From contig CBDCTC010000002.1 in assembly GCA_965222125.1 (NCBI GenBank), forward strand, positions 271,892-335,891: a stretch of DNA of 64,000 nt. Reading direction: 5' to 3'. This document shows positions 7,301 through 16,375 of the stretch, one piece after another. The translations under genes were made by a program, and so were the position numbers. The notes under the pieces are model-generated. The model was given only the letters and a program-made list of their open reading frames with translations. It was not told the DNA's origin and made no database searches. Position 1 is the first letter of the stretch. Every line of letters begins with the position of its first letter. The DNA comes from CAZENU01 sp965222125 (lineage in GTDB: Bacteria > Chloroflexota > Dehalococcoidia > Lucifugimonadales > CAZENU01).

Positions 7301-9520
7301 ATGCCCGCGACGCGTGAACAGCTACAGAACCTCGCCCTGTCGGAGGGCGAGTACGAGGCGATCGTCGAGCGGCTGGGCCGGGAGCCCAACACGCTGGAGC
7401 TGGGGCTGTTCGGCTCGCTGTGGAGCGAGCACTGCGGCTACAAGCACTCCAGGCCGTTGCTGCGGCAGTTCGCCAGCGACAGCCCCCGCCTGCTCGTGGG
7501 CCAAGGCGCGGAGAACGCCGGCGTCGTGAGCATCGGCGACGGCAAGGCCGTCGTCATGAAGATCGAGTCGCACAACCACCCCTCCGCCATCGAGCCCTAC
7601 GAGGGCGCGGCGACCGGAGTGGGCGGCATCGTCCGCGACATCCTGTCGATGGGCGCCCGTCCTATCGCGCTGCTCAACTCGCTGCGGTTCGGGCCGCTGA
7701 CCGGCGCCCGCAACCGCTACCTGTTCTCCAGGGTCGTCGCCGGCATATCGGGCTACGGCAACTGCATCGGCATCCCGGACGTGGGCGGGGAGGTCTGCTT
7801 CTCCCCGACCTACGCCGGCAACCCGCTCGTCAACGCGATGTGCGTCGGCCTCGTCGACGAGAGCGACCTGGTGCGCTCGACCGCGGGGGAGGCGGGCAAC
7901 GCTCTCATACTGGTGGGGGCGGATACGGGCCGCGACGGCATTCATGGCGCCTCCGGCCTGGCGTCGCGCACGTTCGAGGAGGAGCGCGAGTTGCGGCCGG
8001 CGGTGCAGGTGGGCAATCCGTTCCTGGAGAAGGTGCTGATCGAGGCCTGCCTCGAGCTCGCGGCCACCGAGCACGTCGTCGGTATGCAGGACCTCGGCGC
8101 CGCTGGACTGTCGTCGGCGTGCGTCGAGACGGCCGACAAAGCGGGCGCGGGCTTCGACATCGACGTGTCCAGAGTGCCGCGGCGGGACGCCGGCATGACG
8201 CCGTACGAGGTGATGCTCTCCGAGTCCCAGGAGCGAATGCTCGTCGTCGCCCGCCCGGGACACGAGGACGCGGTCCGGGACATGCTGCGGAAGTGGGACC
8301 TGTCCGCCGTGGTCCTCGGGCGCGTGACTTCGGGCGGACGGGCCCGCGTCTACGACGGCGGCAGCCTGGAAGGCGACGTCCCGGTCGGGCTGCTGGCCGA
8401 CGCCCCTCAGTACCGTCCCCCGGCCCACAAGCCGCCGTGGCTCGACGAGCTGCAGTCCCGCGATCTGGACGCGCTGCCGCTCCCGGACGGCGGTCCCAAC
8501 GACGTGCTGCTGAAGCTTCTGGGCGCGCCCAACGTCGCCAGCAAGGAGTCGGTGTTCCGGCAGTACGACCACCACGTGCAGACGAACACCGTGGTCGGCC
8601 CGGGCGCGGACGCGGCGGTGCTGCGCCTCAAGGGCTCCGCGAAGGGCATCGCGCTGACCGTCGACGGTAACGGACGCTACTGCTTCCTCGACCCGTACGA
8701 GGGCGGCAAGATCGCGGTGGCCGAGGCGTGCCGCAACCTGTCCGCCGTCGGGGCCGAGCCCGTCGCGCTGACCGACTGCCTGAACTTCGGCAACCCCGAG
8801 CGGCCGGAGATCTACTACCAGCTACAGGAGTGCGTCTGGGGCATGGCCGAGGCGAGCCGCGCCTTCGACGCGCCCGTCATCAGCGGGAACGTGAGCCTCT
8901 ACAACGAGTCAGAGGGCCAGGGCGTATATCCGACGCCGGTTGTCGGAGCGCTGGGGCTGCTGGAAGACGCCGCGATCCACTGCACGACGGCCTTCCGGGA
9001 CGAGGGCGACGCGGTGCTGCTGCTCGGCGCCGGGACGGTCGAGCTGGACGCGTCTGTCCTGGCGGGCAGCGAGTACCTCGAGCTCGTCCACGGACTCGTG
9101 GCAGGACGCCCGTACATCCACCTCGCAGTCGAGCTGGCTGTTCAGCGATCGTGCCGCCGAGCGGTCCGGGACGGGCTGCTGAAGTCGGCGCACGACTGCT
9201 CCGACGGCGGACTGGCCGTGGCGCTGGCCGAGTGCTGCATCGCGGGAGGCGTGGGCTTCCGCGGGAGCGGGGGGATATCCGGGCGATGGGACGCGGCCCT
9301 CTTCGGCGAGCGGCAGTCGCGCATCGTCGTATCGCTGGCGCCCGAGGCCATGGACGGGTTCGCGCGCGTCTGCCGAGAGGAAGGCGCGCCCTGGACACGG
9401 CTGGGCACGGTCGGCGGAACACGGCTTACCGCGGCCGGGCTGCTCGACCTGCCGGTGGAGTGGATCGCCTCGGCCTGGCGCGACGGCATCTCCAACGCGA
9501 TCAGCAGGCCCGCGGGCTAA
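7301..9520 (+). CDS. purL: Phosphoribosylformylglycinamidine synthase, synthetase subunit
   Basis: The 739-residue 'small' PurL (B. subtilis type) converts FGAR to FGAM using ATP and ammonia from PurQ. Diagnostic motifs are SLWSEHCGYKHSR near 40, VVMKIESHNHPSAIEPYEGA near 80-100 and the AIR synthase-like repeats, including SGNVSLYNES near 530 and AHDCSDGGLAVALAE near 630. ATG 7301 has AGGA six bases upstream. Small PurL normally needs PurQ and PurS; purQ is upstream but no purS reading frame is visible in the window. The long repeat array may separate transcription of purQ and purL. Confidence 0.96.
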   Translation: MPATREQLQNLALSEGEYEAIVERLGREPNTLELGLFGSLWSEHCGYKHSRPLLRQFASDSPRLLVGQGAENAGVVSIGDGKAVVMKIESHNHPSAIEPYEGAATGVGGIVRDILSMGARPIALLNSLRFGPLTGARNRYLFSRVVAGISGYGNCIGIPDVGGEVCFSPTYAGNPLVNAMCVGLVDESDLVRSTAGEAGNALILVGADTGRDGIHGASGLASRTFEEERELRPAVQVGNPFLEKVLIEACLELAATEHVVGMQDLGAAGLSSACVETADKAGAGFDIDVSRVPRRDAGMTPYEVMLSESQERMLVVARPGHEDAVRDMLRKWDLSAVVLGRVTSGGRARVYDGGSLEGDVPVGLLADAPQYRPPAHKPPWLDELQSRDLDALPLPDGGPNDVLLKLLGAPNVASKESVFRQYDHHVQTNTVVGPGADAAVLRLKGSAKGIALTVDGNGRYCFLDPYEGGKIAVAEACRNLSAVGAEPVALTDCLNFGNPERPEIYYQLQECVWGMAEASRAFDAPVISGNVSLYNESEGQGVYPTPVVGALGLLEDAAIHCTTAFRDEGDAVLLLGAGTVELDASVLAGSEYLELVHGLVAGRPYIHLAVELAVQRSCRRAVRDGLLKSAHDCSDGGLAVALAECCIAGGVGFRGSGGISGRWDAALFGERQSRIVVSLAPEAMDGFARVCREEGAPWTRLGTVGGTRLTAAGLLDLPVEWIASAWRDGISNAISRPAG

Positions 9521-9573
9521 CCTCCGTACACGGGCCCGGCTCGACACGGCGGGCGACGAAGCCGGAGGTCGAC

Positions 9574-9685
9574 GTAACTGTTCAGTCTTGAGGGATCTCT
9601 CGAAAAGCCGCCGCATCTCTCCGTCATACCCGCGAAGGCGGGTATCCAGGGCGCGGTATTCCCCTCACCGAGTCTGAACACCTAC
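9574..9685. mobile_element. MITE copy 1 with 12-bp terminal inverted repeats and 8-bp target duplication
   Basis: The 112-bp element starts GTAACTGTTCAG (9574-9585) and ends CTGAACACCTAC (9674-9685); ten of twelve end bases pair. It is flanked by the perfect 8-bp direct repeat AGGTCGAC (9566-9573 and 9686-9693). Inside lies one palindrome ATACCCGC-GAAG-GCGGGTAT, related to the 28-bp array units. No transposase is encoded. GTAA ends with 8-bp duplications are known for the IS66 family, so mobilisation by such a transposase is inferred. A second copy is at 58406-58551. Confidence 0.8.
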
Positions 9686-9700
9686 AGGTCGACGGCCAAG

Positions 9701-9729
9701 TTGACACCCCCACGGCCCGATGCTAAGTT
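9701..9729 (+). promoter_or_regulatory. Sigma-70 promoter of the fmdB-like gene and dtd
   Basis: TTGACA (9701-9706) and TAAGTT (9724-9729) are spaced by 17 bases. The promoter begins only eight bases after the MITE target duplication. Confidence 0.65.
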
Positions 9730-9779
9730 GGCAGCCGTGATGCGCGGCTGCCAACTTGCTGCGTACCTTGGAGGTCCAT

Positions 9780-10112
9780 TTGCCGCGATACGATTACCTC
9801 TGCCCGAACTGCCGGAATGAGTTCGAGGTCCGCCAGAGCTTCGCCTCCGAGCCAATCGCTACGTGCGAAAGCTGCCAGGGGACGGCCCGGCGCGTCATCC
9901 ATTCGGTGCCCGTCGTCTTCAAGGGCAGCGGGTTCTACGTAAACGACTACGGCAAGGGCAGGGGCTCCACGTCCTCCAGCGCCGATTCGAAGGCGTCCAA
10001 GGAGTCGAGTTCCGACTCGGACGGCAACGGGAGCGCCAAGGCCAAGAGCGAGTCGAAGGTCGAGTCGAAAGTCGAATCCAAGGCCGGATCGGGCAAGGAC
10101 GAAAGCTCGTAG
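9780..10112 (+). CDS. FmdB-type zinc ribbon protein
   Basis: A 110-residue protein with an N-terminal single zinc ribbon of the FmdB family: PRYDYLCPNC, then CESC about 20 residues later, giving two CxxC pairs. The family has been called regulatory, but its biochemical role is unproven. The C-terminal 45 residues are a Ser/Lys-rich tail with repeated KVES units, likely disordered. The start is TTG at 9780, with GGAGG five bases upstream, giving the usual MPRYDYLC N-terminus; the longer frame is rejected. It is followed three bases later by dtd. Confidence 0.8.
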   Translation: MPRYDYLCPNCRNEFEVRQSFASEPIATCESCQGTARRVIHSVPVVFKGSGFYVNDYGKGRGSTSSSADSKASKESSSDSDGNGSAKAKSESKVESKVESKAGSGKDESS

Positions 10113-10115
10113 ACG

Positions 10116-10580
10116 TTGCGGGCGCTGGTCCAACGGGTCGCCAGGGCGTCCGTGACCGTCGGCGACGAGGTCGTCGGGAGCATCGGCCCGGGCCTGGTCG
10201 TTCTGGTGGGCATATCCCGGGAAGACGGCCCTGAAGAGGCCGAGTACGTAGTCGGCAAGACGGTCAACCTCCGCATCTTCAACGACGAGGCCGGGCGCTT
10301 CAACCTGTCGGCACTCGACACCGGCGCCGAGCTCCTCGTCGTCAGCCAGTTCACCCTCTACGGCGACACGCGCAGGGGGCGCCGGCCCAGCTTCGTCGAC
10401 GCGGCGCCGCCTGAAGAGGCGGAAGCGCTGTTCGCCCACGCCGTCTCGCTGTTCTCACAGTCCGGCCTGGCCGTGGCGACCGGGCGCTTCCAGACCCACA
10501 TGACCGTGTCGATCGAGAACGACGGGCCGGTGACCATCATGCTCGACTCCGCCGACAAAGAACGCCCGCGAAGATCGTAA
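10116..10580 (+). CDS. dtd: D-aminoacyl-tRNA deacylase
   Basis: A 154-residue homodimeric hydrolase that removes D-amino acids mischarged on tRNA. The family start MRALVQRVARASVTVG follows a TTG codon at 10116. The active-site segments SQFTLYGDTRRGRRPSF (about 77-93) and the Gly-cis-Pro loop NDGPVTIMLD (about 136-145) are intact. It lies three bases after the fmdB-like gene, so the two are probably cotranscribed from the promoter at 9701-9729. Confidence 0.93.
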   Translation: MRALVQRVARASVTVGDEVVGSIGPGLVVLVGISREDGPEEAEYVVGKTVNLRIFNDEAGRFNLSALDTGAELLVVSQFTLYGDTRRGRRPSFVDAAPPEEAEALFAHAVSLFSQSGLAVATGRFQTHMTVSIENDGPVTIMLDSADKERPRRS

Positions 10581-10651
10581 GCCGGATAGGCGGGGCTGCG
10601 GGAACTGGTGCGGCGGTCGGGCCGCAAGTCGGCCTCGGCCGGCGCAGGCTA

Positions 10652-11959
10652 TCACCGCGACCAGAAGGCGAGAGTGCCCCTGGCGATCACGTTCGTGGAC
10701 GGGAACGAACGCGCCGCGACCACGACAATGCGGTCGATGTTCTCCTGGCCCGTGGAGGCGAGCACCGCGCCGCCGCCCACCTTGCCGGCGAACACCAGCG
10801 AGCGAGAGTCCGGCGACCATATCCGGTGGGACCCCGCGAACTGGTCGAAGAACTGGAGCACCGTGACCTGGTCGGCCGACGGGGTGAAGTCGATCACCGT
10901 CGACTCCACGCCGGTGGCCACGTCCAACACCTTCCAGCGCAGCATGTCGAATTCCCCGGGAAGCAGCGTGACGTATGCGATCTTGGTGCTGTCCGGCGAC
11001 CAGAAGAACGCCACGACGGCGTCTTCGATCGCAGCCTCCAGCTCGGTCCCGCTCTCCGAATACAGGGCGATGCGCTCGTAGACCAACAGGCGGAGCGGCC
11101 GGTATGCGATGACGCGGTCAGGGTTTGTGACCGCGAGCATCTCACCGTTGGGAGACCATCTGAACACGGCGTCCTCGGGCACCCGGTCGACGAACACGGT
11201 CTGGGCCGCGCCGACCTCGCCGACGTAGAGGGACAGCCCGTCCGACCGGTCGCCGGTCGCGTAGGTCATCAGGGCCGTGCCGGGTCTCCACGTCGGCACC
11301 TTGTACCCCATTATCCCGGACTCCAGGTCGAGGCGGCTGAGGTCGCCGTCGGCCGCGCCGAGCAGGAAGTGGTCGGCATTGAAGTGGATGAGCAGGTGCT
11401 CGGAATCTGGAGACCAGTCCATGAATACCGGTACGCCGTCCATGGCGGTCCGGGGTGGCTCTCCTACAGCGCGGTCGTACAGGTAGAGTCTGAGATCGCT
11501 GGCGGTGCCGGCGAGAAACGCCAATCGACTGCTGTCCGGCGCCCAGTAGACGTAGTGGGGAGCGGCGGCCGCGACGAAGGCATCGCCTGGCTGTCCCACG
11601 TGAATCCGCGCAAGCTCGCCGGTCGATAGATCGCGGTCGAACAGCGTCGGTCGCTGCTGCCCGTCCGAGCCGCCCGCGAGGCCGGAGAAGACCAGATTCC
11701 GGCCGTCGGGCGACCATGCCGGCCACGAGTAGACGCCGGTGCGCGGGCTGATGATCTGCTCGCCCGAGCCGTCCGGACTGACGGTTCGCACCTGCCCGTC
11801 GAGGCCCACGTAAGCTATTCGACCGGGCCCGGACTCCGCGCTCGGCCTCTCTTCGAACTGGCTGCGCACCCCGTCGTCGCCGGTCCCGAAGAGCCCGCAA
11901 GCCGCCGCGGAGACGACCAACAGCCCAACCGCGGCCGCCAGCGGCAATCGTCTAGTCAA
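10652..11959 (-). CDS. TolB-like WD40 beta-propeller lipoprotein
   Basis: A 435-residue exported protein. The first 21 residues are a lipoprotein signal with lipobox SAAAC. The rest carries repeated propeller blades with the TolB-type consensus WSPDG/WSPDS (for example PAWSPDGRNLVFSG, YWAPDSSRLAFL, MDWSPDSEHLLIHF, FFWSPDSTKIAYV, RIWSPDSRSLVFAG). Such propellers usually mediate protein contacts. The start at 11959 overlaps the nadC stop by eight bases, so it is cotranscribed with miaB-nadA-nadC. A link to NAD metabolism is not implied. Confidence 0.82.
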   Translation of the reverse strand: MTRRLPLAAAVGLLVVSAAACGLFGTGDDGVRSQFEERPSAESGPGRIAYVGLDGQVRTVSPDGSGEQIISPRTGVYSWPAWSPDGRNLVFSGLAGGSDGQQRPTLFDRDLSTGELARIHVGQPGDAFVAAAAPHYVYWAPDSSRLAFLAGTASDLRLYLYDRAVGEPPRTAMDGVPVFMDWSPDSEHLLIHFNADHFLLGAADGDLSRLDLESGIMGYKVPTWRPGTALMTYATGDRSDGLSLYVGEVGAAQTVFVDRVPEDAVFRWSPNGEMLAVTNPDRVIAYRPLRLLVYERIALYSESGTELEAAIEDAVVAFFWSPDSTKIAYVTLLPGEFDMLRWKVLDVATGVESTVIDFTPSADQVTVLQFFDQFAGSHRIWSPDSRSLVFAGKVGGGAVLASTGQENIDRIVVVAARSFPSTNVIARGTLAFWSR

Positions 11960-12809
11960 CTGCGACCAGCTCCAGGCTGAAGTCGAGCGCGCGGGACGAG
12001 TGCGTCAGCGCACCGACGGATATCAGGTCGACCCCCGTCGCCGCGAACTCCTTCACGTTGTGCAGCCCAATCCCGCCGGACGCCTCGGTCATCGCCTTTC
12101 CGCGGCACATCTCCACGACGTGGCGCATCTCCTCCAGCGACATGTTGTCCAGAAGCAGTATATCGGCCCCGGCCTCCAGCGCCTCCAGCGCCTGCTCGGG
12201 AGTCTCCACCTCGATTTCGATCCTTAGAGAGTGAGGCGCGTTGGCCCTGGCGAGGTGAACGATCTGTCCGAACCCTACGCCGCGCCGGATCAGCGCCTCT
12301 ATATGGTTGTCCTTGATCAACACGCCGTCCCCGAGATTGTGGCGGTGGTTCGTGCCGCCGCCTGCGGCAACGGCATACTTCTCCAGCGTGCGGAGCCCGG
12401 GAGTCGTCTTCCGCGTGTCGAGCACACGGGCGCGCTGCTCCCCGACCTCGCGCACGTACCGGCCGGTCTCGGTGGCGATGCCGCTCAGCCGCTGCAGGAA
12501 GTTGACCGCGGTACGCTCCGCGGTGAGGATCGAGGCGACCGGGCCGGCGACTTCCAGCACGAACGTCTCCGCTTCGAGGCCCGCCCCGTCTCGCTCCAGT
12601 GCGTCGGCGCTGAGACTCGGATCGACGCGCTGGAAGACGGCCGCCGCCACGTCGACACCCGCCAGGATACCCGGCTCCCTGGCCATGACGACTGCCCTGC
12701 CCGTCAGCGCGAGGGGTATCAGCGCGCGCGTCGTCACGTCGTTTCCCGCGAGGTCCTCCTCGAGGGCGCGGTCGACCAGGGCTTGGATTTCAGGCGTGCG
12801 GGCGTTCAT
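11952..12809 (-). CDS. nadC: Nicotinate-nucleotide pyrophosphorylase (carboxylating)
   Basis: A 285-residue quinolinate phosphoribosyltransferase that makes nicotinate mononucleotide from quinolinate and PRPP. Family landmarks are ERTAVNFLQRLSGIAT near 100-115, LDTRKTTPGLR near 133 with the active-site Lys, and LIKDNHI near 165. The C-terminal barrel ends SVGALTHSSRALDFSLEL. ATG 12809 gives the standard N-terminus; the long frame continuing upstream is only the shadow of nadA. It is downstream of nadA, with a gap of about 80 bases. Confidence 0.95.
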   Translation of the reverse strand: MNARTPEIQALVDRALEEDLAGNDVTTRALIPLALTGRAVVMAREPGILAGVDVAAAVFQRVDPSLSADALERDGAGLEAETFVLEVAGPVASILTAERTAVNFLQRLSGIATETGRYVREVGEQRARVLDTRKTTPGLRTLEKYAVAAGGGTNHRHNLGDGVLIKDNHIEALIRRGVGFGQIVHLARANAPHSLRIEIEVETPEQALEALEAGADILLLDNMSLEEMRHVVEMCRGKAMTEASGGIGLHNVKEFAATGVDLISVGALTHSSRALDFSLELVAVD

Positions 12810-12892
12810 GGCGGGGAACCGGCTACCCTCCTTAGACTCTGCCGCGCGGCTGCGGCCGGACAACCCGAGCGGGCCGCATCGGCCCGCGGGCT

Positions 12893-14101
12893 CTATACGA
12901 CGGCCAGCATCCTGTCGAGAGCCACCCGAGCCTCTTCTCTCGTCCGGTCGTCGACCGTAATCCGGTTCACCAGTACACCCTCGGCGAGTCCTTCCAGCAC
13001 CCAGGCGAGGTAGGCCGGATGGATGCGGTACATGGTGGAGCAGGGACAGACCACGGAGTCGAGGCAGAAGACGGTCTTGTCCGGGTTCTCTCTCGCCAGG
13101 CGGTTGACCAGGCTGATCTCGGTGCCGACGGCCCAGACCGTGCCTGAGGGAGCGTTGCTTACCGCATTGATGATGAACTCGGTCGAGCCGTAGGAGTCGG
13201 CGGCCTGCACCGTCTCCATGAAGCACTCGGGGTGTACGACGACGTTGACGTCCGGGTACTTCGCGCGCGCCTGCTCGATCTGCGCGACAGTGAACCGGGT
13301 GTGTACCGAGCAGTGGCCCTGCCACAGGATGACCTTGGCTTGCCTTAGCGCATCCGCCGTGTGGCCTCCCAACGGTTTGAACGGGTTCCACACCAGCATG
13401 TCGTCTAGCGCTACCCCGAGCTTGAGAGCCGTGTTGCGGCCCAGGTGCTGGTCGGGCAGGAACAGCACGCGCTCGCCCCGCTCGAACGCCCACCTGAAGG
13501 TGGCCGGCGCGTTCGACGAAGTGCATACGATGCCACCGTTCCTGCCGCAGAGCGCCTTGATGGCGGCGGTCGAGTTCATGTACGTGATCGGAACGACTCC
13601 GCCGAAGTCGCCCACCGTCTCCTGCAGGTCGTCCCAGCAGTCCAGGACGTCGTCGATGTGCGCCATGTCCGCCATCGAGCAGCCAGCGGAGAGGTTCGGC
13701 AGCACGACCATCTGATCCGGAGAGCTGAGCACGTCCGCTGTCTCGGCCATGAAGTGAACGCCGCAGAAGACGATGAACTCGACATCCCGTTGCGAAGCCG
13801 CGTACTGCGACAGCTTGAAGGAGTCGCCGCGGAGGTCGGCGAATTTGATGATCTCGTCGCGCTGGTAGTGGTGGCCCAGTATCACCAGCCGGTCGGAGAG
13901 CTGCGCCCTCGCCACCGCGATCCGCACATCCAACTCTTCCTGCTTCGCCTTCAGGTACGAGATCGGCAGCTTCTGCCAGCGCACTCCGACATCGAACTCC
14001 TCGGCCAGAGTCTTGGAGGCCAGCGATTCGTCCGTACGGCAAAACGCGGACTGCTCCAACTCCGTAATCGGTACAGTCGGCACCCTAAGCTGAGTCGCCA
14101 T
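12893..14101 (-). CDS. nadA: Quinolinate synthase A
   Basis: A 402-residue 4Fe-4S enzyme that condenses iminoaspartate with dihydroxyacetone phosphate. Likely cluster ligands are C113 (FCGVHFMAETADVL), C293 (VVHPECFMETV) and C352 (SVVCPCSTMYR). LVILGHHYQRDEIIKFAD near 72-89 is the substrate-binding segment. The start at 14101 is backed by GGAGGGGAG. The gene lies 15 bases after miaB, another Fe-S enzyme. No nadB or aspartate dehydrogenase gene is in the window, so the source of iminoaspartate must be encoded elsewhere. Confidence 0.95.
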   Translation of the reverse strand: MATQLRVPTVPITELEQSAFCRTDESLASKTLAEEFDVGVRWQKLPISYLKAKQEELDVRIAVARAQLSDRLVILGHHYQRDEIIKFADLRGDSFKLSQYAASQRDVEFIVFCGVHFMAETADVLSSPDQMVVLPNLSAGCSMADMAHIDDVLDCWDDLQETVGDFGGVVPITYMNSTAAIKALCGRNGGIVCTSSNAPATFRWAFERGERVLFLPDQHLGRNTALKLGVALDDMLVWNPFKPLGGHTADALRQAKVILWQGHCSVHTRFTVAQIEQARAKYPDVNVVVHPECFMETVQAADSYGSTEFIINAVSNAPSGTVWAVGTEISLVNRLARENPDKTVFCLDSVVCPCSTMYRIHPAYLAWVLEGLAEGVLVNRITVDDRTREEARVALDRMLAVV

Positions 14102-14116
14102 CTCTCCCCTCCTACC

Positions 14117-15403
14117 CTACGCTGCGGTCACCGCGCATCCGCCAAGAGACCACGGGCCGGTGCGGTCGATCTTGACGGCAAGTACCTCGCCGGTCCGGTC
14201 GCCGGCGCCTTCAACGTACACGAGCTTGTCGTTCCGATTGCGTCCCCTGGCTCGACCGTCACTCGTCCCCTCGACAAGCACGTCTGTCGTCCGTCCGGAA
14301 AGCAGCGCGTTGATCTCGGTCTGGATGTCCGCCTGGAGGTTGTCGATCGCCTTCAGTCGCGCCTTCTTGTCCTGCGCGGGCACGTCGTCCGGCAGCCTCC
14401 GGGCGGCGATCGTACCCTCCCGGGCCGAATAGGCCGCGGAGTGCACCTTGTCGAACCGGATGTCGCGCACCATGTCGATCGTGCGCTGGAACTGGGCATC
14501 CGTCTCGCCGCAGAACCCGACGATCAGGTCCGTGCTGAGCGAGACCGCGGGAATCCGATCGCGTATGCGGTCGACGAGAACGCGGTACTCTTCGTTGGTG
14601 TAGCCGCGCCTCATTTCGCGCAGCACCTCATCGTCGCCGGCCTGGAAAGGAAGGTTGACGTGCTCACAGACCTTCTCGCACTCGGCGACGGCGTCCAGAA
14701 TGCCGTCGCTCATGTCGTTCGGATGCGACGTCAGAAAGCGGACGCGCTCGATACCGTCGACTTTGTCCACCGCCCGGAGCAGAATTCCGAGGTCCTGCTC
14801 GCCGGGTAGGTCGTGGCCGTAGGAGTCGACGTTCTGGCCCAGCAGCGTGACTTCCCGCACGCCGCGCTCGACGATCATCGTGACCTCGCGAACGACGTCT
14901 TCGACCGTGCGGCTCACCTCCCGGCCGCGGCGGTACGGGATGATGCAGAAGGAGCAGAACTTGTCGCAGCCATGGACAATGGGGACATAGGCCGTTACGG
15001 CAGGCCGGGCCGTAAGCTGGGCCAGGCAGCCTTCAGGATCGATTCCCATGCGCTCGGCGAGCAGGTCGATCAGCGGCTCGTACTGCTGGGGGCGCATGAA
15101 GACATTCACGTGGGGAAAGCGCGTCTCCAGCGGCGCGGTCTTGGGGCCCACCATGCAGCCCATCAGCGCGATGATCTTGTCCGGGTTCTCTCGGCGGGCG
15201 TGTTTGAGGCTGCCGAGCATCCCTACCACTCGGTCCTCGGCGCTCTGGCGAACGACGCAACTGTTCAGGACGACCACGTCGGCATCCTCGGCGGAGGCGT
15301 CGGACCGCAGTCCGATCCTGTCAAGGGCGCCTTCGAGCCTCTCGGAGTCGGCCTTGTTCATCTGGCAGCCGACCGTCCAGACGTGATATGTGTGGATGTC
15401 CAA
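14117..15403 (-). CDS. miaB: tRNA-2-methylthio-N6-dimethylallyladenosine synthase
   Basis: A 428-residue radical SAM methylthiotransferase acting on A37 of tRNAs. The N-terminal cluster Cys are in VGCQMNKADSERLE, LNSCVVRQSAEDR and LMGCMVG. The radical SAM motif is HGCDKFCSFCIIPYRRGRE. The C-terminal 60 residues form a TRAM domain (GRTTDVLVEGTSDGRARGRN). The likely start is TTG at 15403 (LDIHTYHVWTVGCQ); ribosome-site support is weak, but longer readings run into the tRNA gene just upstream. It leads the nadA-nadC operon. Confidence 0.9.
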   Translation of the reverse strand: MDIHTYHVWTVGCQMNKADSERLEGALDRIGLRSDASAEDADVVVLNSCVVRQSAEDRVVGMLGSLKHARRENPDKIIALMGCMVGPKTAPLETRFPHVNVFMRPQQYEPLIDLLAERMGIDPEGCLAQLTARPAVTAYVPIVHGCDKFCSFCIIPYRRGREVSRTVEDVVREVTMIVERGVREVTLLGQNVDSYGHDLPGEQDLGILLRAVDKVDGIERVRFLTSHPNDMSDGILDAVAECEKVCEHVNLPFQAGDDEVLREMRRGYTNEEYRVLVDRIRDRIPAVSLSTDLIVGFCGETDAQFQRTIDMVRDIRFDKVHSAAYSAREGTIAARRLPDDVPAQDKKARLKAIDNLQADIQTEINALLSGRTTDVLVEGTSDGRARGRNRNDKLVYVEGAGDRTGEVLAVKIDRTGPWSLGGCAVTAA

Positions 15404-15435
15404 GGATGGTCTCGTTGAGAAGTCGCGTTGAGAGA

Positions 15436-15527
15436 TGGCGGAGGGAATGGGATTCGAACCCATGAGGGGGATCACTCCCCCCAAGCGCTTAGCAGGCGCC
15501 CGCACTAGGCCTCTATGCGATCCCTCC
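15436..15527 (-). tRNA. tRNA-Ser (anticodon GCT)
   Basis: A 92-base class II tRNA with acceptor stem GGAGGGA/TCCCTCC, discriminator G and an encoded CCA end at 15438-15436. The anticodon loop reads CTGCTAA, giving GCT for AGC/AGU codons. It has a long variable arm (about TTGGGGGGAGTGATCCCCCT) and a standard GGTTCGAATCC T-arm. Confidence 0.93.
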
Positions 15528-15814
15528 CAGCTACGTTGAATATATCAAAAATATGCACATCGCGCAAGCCGATGTTTGTGAATTTCGACACTATTCCCGA
15601 TGATAAGCCGATCTCCGACTTAATGTCCGCTTACAGTGGCCTTTTGCGCCATTCGCGGTTTTTGCCAAGGACGATGCCAGCGCTAATTCGATAATTTTTT
15701 CACAAGAACCGTAATTCAATCGCTTCAAACTTTCTTAACACTCGACCGCTAACCTGTCGTCCATACCAGAGACGGGGCCTGCTACAAGCGCCCAACACGA
15801 AAGGAGAATTGAGC

Positions 15815-16375
15815 ATGAAGAAACGATTGATCGTCGCAGCCATCGCCTTCGGCCTGATCGCCGCCGGGATAGTGGGTGGGACCATACTCGCCGACGACGA
15901 CGGAGAGAACGGCAATAAGGGGGCCGGCCTGGTCGCGCGCGTCGCCGAGATACTGGGACTCGAGGAGGAGACTGTCCAGGACGCCTTCGACCAGGCGCGG
16001 GGAGAGATTCGTGACGAGGCTATCGAGAACTGGCTCGCCGGCGCCGTCGAAAAGGGCGTCTTGACTCAAGAGCAGGCCGACGCGCTCCAGGAGTGGTACG
16101 ACGCCAGGCCCGAAGACCTGCCTCGCCTATTCTGTCGCGGATTCGGATCCTGGAGCGAGGAGAAGCTCGCCTCGGCCGTGGAGAAGGGCGTCCTGACTCA
16201 AGAGCAGGCCGACGCGCTCAGCGAGTGGTACGACGCCAGGCCCGAAGACCTGCCCGACGGCTTCGGAATCGGCAAGAAGTTCGGACACAAGGGCCGAGGG
16301 TTCTTCCGCGGCGGACACCACAATTTCGAGAAGAAGTCCACGTCAGAGGAATCCGAGACCGACACGTCGATCTAG
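15815..16375 (+). CDS. Secreted acidic protein with duplicated 'GVLTQEQAD' helical repeat
   Basis: A 186-residue exported protein starting at ATG 15815 behind AAAGGAG. Residues 1-28 are a signal peptide (KKRLIVAAIAFGLIAAGIVG). The mature part has an acidic start, then a segment resembling short secreted helical proteins (VARVAEILGLEEETVQDAFD). Two near-identical repeats of about 26 residues follow (AVEKGVLTQEQADAL, EWYDARPEDLP), about 50 residues apart. The tail is Gly/His/Lys-rich (FGHKGRGFFRGGHHNF) and could bind metal. The function is unknown. The upstream 280 bases are unusually AT-rich for this window and probably hold its promoter. Confidence 0.75.
   Translation: MKKRLIVAAIAFGLIAAGIVGGTILADDDGENGNKGAGLVARVAEILGLEEETVQDAFDQARGEIRDEAIENWLAGAVEKGVLTQEQADALQEWYDARPEDLPRLFCRGFGSWSEEKLASAVEKGVLTQEQADALSEWYDARPEDLPDGFGIGKKFGHKGRGFFRGGHHNFEKKSTSEESETDTSI

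Noticed and set aside
11952..14042. A 696-residue minus-strand frame spanning nadA and nadC
   Set aside because: The first 400 residues are the out-of-frame shadow of nadA; only the last 285 match nadC.
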